Assembly: GCF_001611975.1 (NCBI RefSeq)
Contig: NZ_CP014525.1
Span: forward strand, 922,001-986,000
Origin: Haematospirillum jordaniae
Lineage (GTDB): Bacteria > Pseudomonadota > Alphaproteobacteria > Rhodospirillales > Rhodospirillaceae
DNA length: 64,000 nucleotides
Reading direction: 5' to 3'
Below, one piece after another: positions 44,330 to 51,316 of this stretch. The position numbers were made by a program, and so were the translations under genes. The notes below the pieces were generated by a model that searched no databases, was not told the DNA's origin, and saw only the letters and a program-made list of their open reading frames with translations. Every line of letters begins with the position of its first letter. Position 1 is the first letter of the stretch.

Positions 44330-45622
44330 TCAGCCGACGGCGATTTTTTCCAGCCATTCCTGCTTGTGCTTCAGCGTTGCTCCGGCCCCGTAGCGGGGTC
44401 TGTGGAAAGTGTGTCCCATTAGTTCCGCTGCGATACGGTCGGGTGCGTCTACGGCGATCAGCCGGTCCTGGAACGCATGTCGCAGGGAATACAGGCTCTG
44501 GGTTTTTGTCTCGAACAGATTGTGCTCGTTCATGTACTTGTTGATCGCCGTGGTGAAGCTGTCTGTCTTGCCGCGATAGCGCTGGATGCCTCCGTTTTGC
44601 AGAAGCTGTCGGGCTGCCTCCAGAGCGGCGCCGACCAAGGGAATATCTCGCCTTGATTGCGATGTCTTGATAGCGCGCACCGCATTCGGCCTGATCTTGA
44701 TGTGGGGAACAGGCCCTTCCAGCAAGATATCCTCGGGTTCCAGCCCGCAGATCTCCCCGGGGCGTGCACCGGTTTCCACCAGAATGGCAACCAGGCAGCG
44801 GGCTTCCTCGTTCACGCCGGACAACGCACCCGGCCCAAGAAGCGTTCCCCGGATCCAGTCTGTCGAGACGGTCTCGCCACGGTTTTTGCCCATTCCATCG
44901 GTTTCGCGGAACATCAGGTCGGCAAAAGGATTCTTGAAGCCAAGCCCCAGCTTTTCATCAACAACCCGGATCATGCCCTTGATATGGATCAGGTCACGGT
45001 TCGCCGTGTTGACAGCAAGGTTCTCCGCCCCCAGGCGAACGGCCCACCAGTCACGGAATATCAGGGCATCGGTGCGGGTTACCTCTGTCAGTGGTTTGTC
45101 TCCAATCACAGAGATCAGGTTGCGGACGGCCCTTTCACGGGCCAGACGCCAGCCCCGGATCTGCCTTTCGTTCTTTCCGCGCAGCAGTTCCGGGGTCAGG
45201 CGGGCATATTCGGGGTAAAGGTCGGACAGAAGCAGGACAGGCCGCTCAACGCCGCCCATGACAGCGACAATGGTGGCCGGCGTCACGGTATCCTGCAGGG
45301 ATTCAAGGCGCTCGACAGCGTCTCCGACGGGCCCGGCCACCAGCTCGGAAAGAGGGCGATACACCCAGCCCAGGCGGCGGGAAAGCGCGACGGCACGCTG
45401 ATAGCGTTCACGCAGGGCAGCTGTTTCGCCGCCAAGGCGCAGTTCCGCCCAATAGGTCTCGACGGCAGTATTGATGTGACCAACAAGCCGACGTGCCACA
45501 TCGAAGCTGTCTGTGCCGAGCGCAATCTTCACAAAACGACCCAGCTGAGGCGCCAGATCGATGGGTGCCCGTCGCCGGAAATAGAGTGTACGCCCTTGTT
45601 GCAGGATATAGCGACTGGTCAC
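44330..45622 (-). CDS. int: Tyrosine site-specific recombinase (integrase)
   Basis: 430 residues. An N-terminal arm/core-binding part (RYILQQGRTLYFRRRAPIDL) precedes the catalytic domain. Catalytic residues visible are Arg in ETGARPGEICGL, Arg/His in SLRHAFQDR (the preceding His position is Tyr here), His in ELMGHTF and Tyr in RPRYGAG. It starts at a GTG (45622) and reads away from tRNA-Arg, whose 3' end is 146 bp away. This is the normal position for the integrase of an element inserted in a tRNA gene. Two 12-bp direct repeats lie just before it. Confidence 0.92.
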   Translation of the reverse strand: MTSRYILQQGRTLYFRRRAPIDLAPQLGRFVKIALGTDSFDVARRLVGHINTAVETYWAELRLGGETAALRERYQRAVALSRRLGWVYRPLSELVAGPVGDAVERLESLQDTVTPATIVAVMGGVERPVLLLSDLYPEYARLTPELLRGKNERQIRGWRLARERAVRNLISVIGDKPLTEVTRTDALIFRDWWAVRLGAENLAVNTANRDLIHIKGMIRVVDEKLGLGFKNPFADLMFRETDGMGKNRGETVSTDWIRGTLLGPGALSGVNEEARCLVAILVETGARPGEICGLEPEDILLEGPVPHIKIRPNAVRAIKTSQSRRDIPLVGAALEAARQLLQNGGIQRYRGKTDSFTTAINKYMNEHNLFETKTQSLYSLRHAFQDRLIAVDAPDRIAAELMGHTFHRPRYGAGATLKHKQEWLEKIAVG

Positions 45623-45634
45623 CTTGCGATCCCA

Positions 45635-45658
45635 ATGTATCCAAAAATGTATCCAAAA
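45635..45658. repeat. Two tandem 12-bp repeats beside the integrase gene
   Basis: ATGTATCCAAAA occurs twice in direct succession, 13 bp upstream of the integrase start, and a related GTATCCCA follows. Such short repeats near an integrase can be arm-type binding sites. No second attachment-site copy was found in the window. Confidence 0.5.
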
Positions 45659-45730
45659 ACGCGCTGTTTAACGTATCCCAAACCCGGAGGGGGCAGAAGG
45701 GGTCCCGTTAATGCATTGTTTTTAAAGCAA

Positions 45731-45766
45731 AAACCCCCGCGACTGAAACATGTCGCGGGGGTTTTT
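45731..45766 (-). terminator. Intrinsic terminator of tRNA-Arg
   Basis: A perfect stem ACCCCCGCGAC/GTCGCGGGGGT with an 8-nt loop, flanked by A and T runs on both sides, lies directly after the tRNA on the minus strand. It could act in both directions. Confidence 0.8.
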
Positions 45767-45767
45767 A

Positions 45768-45844
45768 TGGCGCACCCGGAAGGACTCGAACCTCCAGCCT
45801 TCTGATTCGTAGTCAGATGCTCTATCCAATTGAGCTACGGGTGC
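45768..45844 (-). tRNA. tRNA-Arg (anticodon ACG), integration site
   Basis: On the minus strand the cloverleaf is complete: acceptor stem GCACCCG/CGGGTGC, D-arm GCTCAATTGGATAGAGC, anticodon arm TCTGA-CTACGAA-TCAGA, T-arm GGAGG-TTCGAGT-CCTTC, discriminator G and an encoded CCA. The anticodon is ACG. The integrase gene lies just beyond its 3' end, so the element probably rebuilt this end of the gene on insertion. I did not find the matching far-end copy. Confidence 0.95.
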
Positions 45845-45957
45845 AGGGCACGCTTTTTCTCTTTGGCGCCATTGGTGGTGGCTTGTTTCCGCCGAGGACC
45901 GGGTTTCTATCGGCTTGCGGGGCTACAGGCAAGAGAAAAATGCATAGGCCCGTATTT

Positions 45958-46932
45958 TTAATGCCGGTGCTGAGTGTTTTGTCCGGTAAGGCAGGAAGTC
46001 AGGCTGGCTGTTATATCATTCATAAGTTGTGTGTAGTTTTCATAGCCGGTTTCGCGTGGGTCTCCGCCTCCCAAGGGGTCAAGGTCGCTGGTCCGGGCGC
46101 CGGTTTCTCGTGCAATCTGGGTTATTGTTCGACGGGGAGATGATGGTTCTGCAAACAGGCAGGACACGTGGTGATGGCGTGCTGTCTCGCGTATATGGCC
46201 CAAGTGCCGTGCCCCGGGGGGCAGGGAGGGGTCGATGGTGATAGCGCCAACGGCATGCAGGCCAAAACGATTTTCGATGTATTGGATGGAATCGTGGAAG
46301 ATCAGGAAGGGCAGGTGACGCGCCGGCTTCAGCGTATGATCCATGTGCTCTTCCAGCGTTTTCAGCCGTGTTTGCAGGTTGGCTGCATTGGTGCGGTACG
46401 TATGCGCGTTGTCAGGATCCTGTTCTGACAGGGTATGAGCGATGGCGTTGACCATGGCCACCGCGTTGCGTGGGTCAAGCCAGATGTGCGGGTCAGCTCC
46501 TTGTTTGTGATGGCTGTGTTGTCCATGTTCTGCGTGATGGTGGTGGGTGTGTCCGGCGTGCTCCCACAGCCCGCCGCTCCGTACGGGAAGTCGTATGATC
46601 CCTGGTGCTTCCAAGAGTGAAACGGCCTTGGCCCGAGAAAGAGACCTCAGTGTCCCTGGCAGAAAGGTTTCCAGCGCCTCGCCGATCCAGAACACAGTCT
46701 GTGCCGATGCCAGAACACGGGCATCGGATGGCCTGAGTGTATAGGTATGCGGGGACTGTCCGGGGGGTATCAGAAGAACCGGGCTTCCAACGCCCTCCAT
46801 CACGCCGGAAACCAAGGCGTGGACAGGTGTAATTGATGCAACAACAACGGGAACGGATGCGTGGGCTGGGTTGCCAAGTATAGCGACCAGCGCAAGGGAA
46901 GCGGTGATCGTGAGACGCAGGGAAGCAAGCAT
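45958..46932 (-). CDS. znuA: Zinc ABC transporter periplasmic binding protein ZnuA
   Basis: Periplasmic zinc-binding protein that delivers Zn to ZnuBC. A signal peptide (ASLRLTITASLALVAILGNPAHA) follows the ATG at 46932. PGQSPHTYTLRPSD carries the first zinc-binding His, and a His-rich loop (HAGHTHHHHAEHGQHSHH) follows. GADPHIWLDPRNAV and FHDSIQYIENRFGL carry the next ligands. An upstream ATG at 46998 would start inside the Zur-box region and lacks a signal. It is divergent from zur-znuC-znuB. Confidence 0.93.
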   Translation of the reverse strand: MLASLRLTITASLALVAILGNPAHASVPVVVASITPVHALVSGVMEGVGSPVLLIPPGQSPHTYTLRPSDARVLASAQTVFWIGEALETFLPGTLRSLSRAKAVSLLEAPGIIRLPVRSGGLWEHAGHTHHHHAEHGQHSHHKQGADPHIWLDPRNAVAMVNAIAHTLSEQDPDNAHTYRTNAANLQTRLKTLEEHMDHTLKPARHLPFLIFHDSIQYIENRFGLHAVGAITIDPSLPPGARHLGHIRETARHHHVSCLFAEPSSPRRTITQIARETGARTSDLDPLGGGDPRETGYENYTQLMNDITASLTSCLTGQNTQHRH

Positions 46933-46970
46933 GAGGGGTGAGCTCCACATGGGGCATGGGGGGAGGTTAT

Positions 46971-46986
46971 TTATGTTATAACATAA
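46971..46986. promoter_or_regulatory. Zur-type operator palindrome
   Basis: TTATGTTATAACATAA is a perfect 16-bp palindrome, AT-rich in a GC-rich setting, between znuA and zur. Alphaproteobacterial Zur sites contain a similar TGTTATAACA centre. Zinc-loaded Zur bound here could repress both divergent transcripts. Confidence 0.8.
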
Positions 46987-47050
46987 CATCTTTGGCAAGC
47001 GTGTTGTTCTGTGACATGATGCCCCCGCTTTCAGGAGAGACAGGCAGGTT

Positions 47051-47548
47051 ATGATTCCCTTTCCAGCCCCCGACCATGATCATCGACGGTGCCGTCAAAG
47101 TGCCCTAGACAGGGCAGAAGCGCTGTGTATGCAGCAGGGAGCTCGGTTGACGGTAGCGCGGCGCCAGGTCCTAGAGATCCTGTGGGAGGATCACCGCCCT
47201 GTCAGTGCGTATGGCATTCTACACCGTTTGAATGAGGCCGGAGGGCGCGTTGCCCCGATGGCGGTGTATCGGGCCCTGGACTTTCTGGTGGAACGGGGGC
47301 TGGCGCACCGTCTTAACAGCCTGAATGCCTTTGTGGCCTGTTCCGATGCCGGCCATTCTGTCATCAGCGGGGTCTGGTTTTTCATCTGTAGCCGTTGTGG
47401 TCAGGTTGCCGAAACCCAGGATACTTCGATTGCGCGTGCCGTATCTTCTGCTGCCGACCGTATAGGCTTTGCCATCTCGGCCCAGATAGTGGAGATCATG
47501 GGGGTGTGCCCGGACTGCTTTGCCAGCTCGGTGGAGGAACATTCATGA
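47051..47548 (+). CDS. zur: Zinc uptake regulator Zur, Fur family
   Basis: 165 residues. The winged-helix part (ALCMQQGARLTVARRQVLEILWEDHRPVSAYGIL, VAPMAVYRALDFLVERGLAHRL) is followed by the metal-binding half with CSRCGQV and CPDCF, the two CxxC structural zinc sites. It lies in front of znuC with a 4-bp overlap and next to znuA, so it is Zur rather than Fur. It is probably autoregulated by the palindrome at 46971. Confidence 0.92.
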   Translation: MIPFPAPDHDHRRCRQSALDRAEALCMQQGARLTVARRQVLEILWEDHRPVSAYGILHRLNEAGGRVAPMAVYRALDFLVERGLAHRLNSLNAFVACSDAGHSVISGVWFFICSRCGQVAETQDTSIARAVSSAADRIGFAISAQIVEIMGVCPDCFASSVEEHS

Positions 47549-48345
47549 GCACCGTTCCCCTGATCTCGGCAAGGGGGCTGGTTCTGGTTCGTGATGGACG
47601 CAGGATCCTCGATAACGTTGACTTCTCGGTTGCGGCAGGGGAAATCGTGACCATTGTCGGTCCGAACGGGTCAGGAAAAACGACCTTGGTCCGTGTTCTG
47701 GCTGGTCTCGAGACTGCGGGCGAGGGTGTGCTGGAGCGTAGCCCCGGCCTTCGCATCGGCTGGTTGCCGCAGCGTCTGCATGTTGATCGTATTCTGCCTC
47801 TGACAGTGTATCGCCTGCTCTCCCTGACCGGTCGCATTCGTGAACAGGAAGCCCGTACGGCCTTGGAGGAAGCGGGTGTTGCGCATCTCTTCCGGGCCCG
47901 GGTCCAGGATTTGTCTGGCGGGGAGTTTCAGCGCGTCATGCTGGCGCGGACCCTGTTGTCCCGTCCACACCTGCTGATTCTAGATGAGCCGGCCCAGGGT
48001 GTGGATTACCGGGGACAGACGGACCTTTATGATCTGATTGCCCGCTTGCGCACGGTGCATGGGTGCGCTGTTGTCATGATTTCTCACGATCTGCACGTGG
48101 TGATGGCTGCTACAGATCGTGTGGTGTGCCTGCATCATCATGTCTGTTGCGTTGGCCATCCCCGTATGGTTGCCCGTGATCCGGTGTGGGAACGTCTTTT
48201 CGGTCCGGAAGCGGCGGGGCATATTGCTTGGTACGGGCACGAGGGGCATCACCACCATCATAACCCCGACGGGACAATCAGTGCGGACTGTTCGGTTCAT
48301 GGCCATGAGGCGCATACAGGGCCTGTGCCCAAGGATATGAAGTGA
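47545..48345 (+). CDS. znuC: Zinc ABC transporter ATP-binding protein ZnuC
   Basis: 266-residue ABC ATPase that powers zinc uptake. Walker A is GPNGSGKTT, the signature is LSGGEFQRVMLAR, Walker B is LLILDEPAQGVD, and the switch His is in MISHDLHVV. The C-terminus carries an extra His-rich tail (GHEGHHHHHNPDG, later HGHEAH), which may bind zinc. The ATG overlaps the zur stop codon, and znuB follows with TGATG overlap. Confidence 0.93.
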   Translation: MSTVPLISARGLVLVRDGRRILDNVDFSVAAGEIVTIVGPNGSGKTTLVRVLAGLETAGEGVLERSPGLRIGWLPQRLHVDRILPLTVYRLLSLTGRIREQEARTALEEAGVAHLFRARVQDLSGGEFQRVMLARTLLSRPHLLILDEPAQGVDYRGQTDLYDLIARLRTVHGCAVVMISHDLHVVMAATDRVVCLHHHVCCVGHPRMVARDPVWERLFGPEAAGHIAWYGHEGHHHHHNPDGTISADCSVHGHEAHTGPVPKDMK

Positions 48346-49166
48346 TGGATGATTTCATGGTGCGGGCCCTGTTCGCCGGCTTGGGAATGGCTGTTGCCGT
48401 AGGGCCACTGGGTTGCCTAGTTGTCTGGAGACGTATGGCCTACTTCGGCGATGCATTGTCGCACGCTGCGCTGTTGGGAGTGGCTGCCGGATTGTTTCTG
48501 GGAACGGGTATCACGGCCTCGGTTGTTGTTCTTGGTCTGGTCGTTGCCTTGCTTCTTGTGGCGCTGGGCCGGCAGCGTCTGGTGGCTGCGGATACACTGC
48601 TGGGCATTTTCTCGCATGCCGGGCTTTCATTTGGCATGATTGCGCTGGCGCTTGTGGCGTCGGATGCAAGTGGCATACGGATCGACCTGCATAGTTTTCT
48701 TTTCGGCGACATTCTGTCTGTTGCGAAGAGTGATGTCCTAGTCATATGGGGCGGGGCCTGTTGTGTTGTATGTTCCTTGGTCTTTTTGTGGCGTGTTCTT
48801 GTCGCCATAACGGTGTCGCGTGACCTTGCCCTTGTCGAGGGTCTTGCCGTATGGCGGGCCGAGTTCCTGTTCATGATCCTGATGGCTGTGGTTGTTGCCT
48901 TGGCCATACGAACGACAGGTGTTCTGCTGGTTACAGCGATGTTGATTGTTCCGGCGGCGACAGCGCGCCGTTTTGCCGGTACGCCTGAAGCGATGGCTTT
49001 TTTATCGGTCTTTTTTGCAGTTCTTTCTGTTCTGTGTGGCTTGGCTGGATCATGGTTCTGGGATTTGCCGGCAGGCCCGTCTATCGTTGCTGCGGCTACC
49101 GTTTTTTGTTTCCTTGCTTGGGCATCTTTGTTACCACGGTATAGAATCGGACGTATCTCGCTGTAA
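48345..49166 (+). CDS. znuB: Zinc ABC transporter permease ZnuB
   Basis: About 273 residues, an inner-membrane permease of the ABC-3 family with seven to eight hydrophobic segments. The N-terminus VRALFAGLGMAVAVGPLGCLVVWRRMAYFGDALSHAALLGVAAG is typical of metal permeases. The ATG at 48345 overlaps the znuC stop codon, and AAGGAT lies 8 nt before it. A GTG at 48342 is an alternative that adds one residue. Confidence 0.92.
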   Translation: MDDFMVRALFAGLGMAVAVGPLGCLVVWRRMAYFGDALSHAALLGVAAGLFLGTGITASVVVLGLVVALLLVALGRQRLVAADTLLGIFSHAGLSFGMIALALVASDASGIRIDLHSFLFGDILSVAKSDVLVIWGGACCVVCSLVFLWRVLVAITVSRDLALVEGLAVWRAEFLFMILMAVVVALAIRTTGVLLVTAMLIVPAATARRFAGTPEAMAFLSVFFAVLSVLCGLAGSWFWDLPAGPSIVAAATVFCFLAWASLLPRYRIGRISL

Positions 49167-49336
49167 AAGCGGCTTGTTCCGGTGATGACGTTTCAGTACA
49201 CTCCCCCAAATCATGTAAGCGGGAAGGTGAGGGGGAGCCCGCCGTACACTTGTCGAGTGTGATACTGTTTCCGCCCTTGAGACTCATCCGTCGGGTCGGA
49301 CCTCTGCCCGGGTACGGACTAGACATAGGTAATTCG

Positions 49337-50446
49337 ATGCCGCTGACCAAATCGCGAATTCTGGTGCTTGGCGTGACAGTCTTTCTGTCCGGCTGCTCTT
49401 TTGCCAATGATGCACTGTTCCCGTCACTGGAGAGCAATCACAGCTCCGGGACCGTGGTCACACGCGGTGATGATGTAGCGGAGCCCGTGCCCTTGGTATC
49501 GGATGCGGACCTGTCCGATGGTGTATCGGGTGGTACGTTCGTCGGGCAGAAGGTACAGACATTCCGTGGGGAGTTGGGTCAGCTTCAGTCTGCCGTGCGT
49601 CGGCGCGGGGAAGAGCTTCAGCAGCTTCGGGCGGCTATTGTCAGCGACAGCAAGGCCTATCACGAAACGGTGGCTTCGATCAGCGCCCGTCTACAGGTTG
49701 GCTCTACACCCGGCAACCCCGTCCTGCAAAGGCAGTGGAGTGGTGCGCAGAAGCAGCTTGATGGCATAAGCGCCAGCATTACGGCCATGAACAGGCTGGC
49801 AAGCCACGTGTCTTCGGACAGCGCGATGGGTGCTTATCTGATTGACAGTATCAATGCGGCTTATGGCTTGTCGGGTGCTGTTGAGGACGATCACCGCCAG
49901 CTCAGGATGCTCCAGGACCAGACCAACCAGACCATGGTGTTGTTTGAGCGTCTTCTGTCCGATCTTTCACAGGATATATCCCGCCAGCAGAGCTATCTGG
50001 CCAGTGAGAGGTCGAACCTGAATACGTTGGCATTGGGCGTGAAGAGCGGTCAGCTCTATGGCGCTGCTCTTGGTTCACGTGCCTCTTCACGGGCCAATGC
50101 GATGGCTTTGTCGTCTGCGTTCAGTATGCCGGCTGACAAGGCAAAGCGCCGCCCTTTGGTCGTGATCCGCTTTGACAGGCCGAATGTCGAATACCAACAG
50201 CCGTTGTATCAAGCGGTGTCACAGGCGCTGGAGCGTAAGCCGACAGCTGTCTTTGATATTATTGCCGTGAGTCCGGCTGATGGTAACCCTGGACAGGCTG
50301 CTGTGGCGGCAACAAGTGTTCGCCGCAATGCCGAGCAGGTGATCCGTACTCTGAGCGATATGGGGCTTGGTTCGGATCGTACGCGCCTGACAACATCAGC
50401 CAGCAATGATGTGTCTGGCGGAGAAGTGCAGGTCTTCGTTCGATAA
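49337..50446 (+). CDS. Lipoprotein with coiled-coil and C-terminal OmpA-like or similar domain
   Basis: 369 residues. The ATG at 49337 gives a lipoprotein signal (ILVLGVTVFLSGC), so it is probably anchored in the membrane. Residues about 70–250 are rich in helix and heptad patterns (FRGELGQLQSAVRRRGEELQQLRAAI, LLSDLSQDISRQQSYLASERSNL). The last 110 residues (RPLVVIRFDRPNVEYQQPLYQAVSQALERKPTAVFDIIAVSP, NAEQVIRTLSDMGLGSDRTRL) have the alternating pattern of an OmpA-like peptidoglycan-binding fold, but I cannot confirm it. It is monocistronic. Role is unknown, perhaps envelope organisation. Confidence 0.7.
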   Translation: MPLTKSRILVLGVTVFLSGCSFANDALFPSLESNHSSGTVVTRGDDVAEPVPLVSDADLSDGVSGGTFVGQKVQTFRGELGQLQSAVRRRGEELQQLRAAIVSDSKAYHETVASISARLQVGSTPGNPVLQRQWSGAQKQLDGISASITAMNRLASHVSSDSAMGAYLIDSINAAYGLSGAVEDDHRQLRMLQDQTNQTMVLFERLLSDLSQDISRQQSYLASERSNLNTLALGVKSGQLYGAALGSRASSRANAMALSSAFSMPADKAKRRPLVVIRFDRPNVEYQQPLYQAVSQALERKPTAVFDIIAVSPADGNPGQAAVAATSVRRNAEQVIRTLSDMGLGSDRTRLTTSASNDVSGGEVQVFVR

Positions 50447-50460
50447 GAAGAGCTTTATAA

Positions 50461-50486
50461 TGGGGTGCGCGTTCCTGCGTGCCCCA
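50461..50486 (+). terminator. Possible terminator after the lipoprotein gene
   Basis: GGGGTGCGCG and TGCGTGCCCC pair over 10 positions with some G–U pairs, just after the lipoprotein stop codon. Only a weak T-rich stretch follows. Confidence 0.4.
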
Positions 50487-50681
50487 CCCTGTTTGTTTGA
50501 ACGTTCTTTTTTATTGCCATACACACCTTTTGTGACGCAAAAGGACTATCTTTTCTATATTTAGATGCATTTCTCTGGTGCTTTGTGTCTGCACATTCTA
50601 TTTATTTTATAGGCGAAATATCCTGTCCTACAAGGGCGCGATATTCCATAACGGTAACAACTATATTTATGTGATTGAATA

Positions 50682-51242
50682 ATGCAGAAACGACCTCTCA
50701 CAGACAATGAAATCCAAGCTGCCCGATCAATATTTAAGGACAGTATCGATTACTCAAAAGTTCGCATACATAATCGCGGATTTTTCAGGTTCTTTGGTCT
50801 TGATTTACAGACCCGGCGTACGGCTGTAACGCCAAATGGCTCCCTGTATTTCAGAAAAGAAGATTATCGTGCTGACTTTGCCTTGGGGTACCCTGACGGT
50901 GATTTTGATGTGTCCTCCCTGTTGTGGTTTATGCATGAGATGACCCACGTCTGGCAGTATCAGCTTGGGTATCCGGTCATGTTGCGCGGGGCAGTGCGTA
51001 TAGGCTTGGACTATGCTTACACCCTGCGTGAAGACGCGTCTCTTGCTAGCTATAACATGGAGGCACAGGGCAATATCCTGTCCGATTACTTCTATTTCAG
51101 GATATTGGGTGGACTGCAAATTTCTAGGAAGGACAAGAATTACGTCGCTTCTGATCTTCCTCTGTACGAGAAGGTTCTGCGCTCGTTCCTTGACGACCCG
51201 TCGGACAAGGCCAACCTGCCTAGTGATGCAGCTGCTCGTTGA
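50682..51242 (+). CDS. HExxH zinc-peptidase-like protein (vgr-related type)
   Basis: 186 residues. The motif FMHEMTHVWQYQLG matches the zinc-binding HExxH of gluzincin-like proteins. The start LTDNEIQAARSIFKDSIDYSKVRIHNRGF and the middle AVTPNGSLYFRKEDYRADF are seen in alphaproteobacterial proteins labelled vgr-related; this is from memory. No signal peptide is present. It may be an effector or an accessory peptidase. It is alone, with a bidirectional terminator between it and acnA. Confidence 0.65.
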   Translation: MQKRPLTDNEIQAARSIFKDSIDYSKVRIHNRGFFRFFGLDLQTRRTAVTPNGSLYFRKEDYRADFALGYPDGDFDVSSLLWFMHEMTHVWQYQLGYPVMLRGAVRIGLDYAYTLREDASLASYNMEAQGNILSDYFYFRILGGLQISRKDKNYVASDLPLYEKVLRSFLDDPSDKANLPSDAAAR

Positions 51243-51275
51243 CTCTTTTTGCGGATACTCCGGGATTATTCATAA

Positions 51276-51303
51276 AAAAGGGAGGGCATAAGCCCTCCCT
51301 TTT
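51276..51303. terminator. Bidirectional intrinsic terminator
   Basis: AAAAGGGAGGGC and GCCCTCCCTTT form a perfect stem with a 4-nt loop between the convergent peptidase-like gene and acnA. Runs of A and T on both sides allow use from either direction. Confidence 0.85.
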
Positions 51304-51316
51304 CCGTATTGGGCAA

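Noticed and set aside
44657..45805. Long open frame opposite the integrase
   Set aside because: Antisense shadow of the integrase; it also runs into the tRNA gene.
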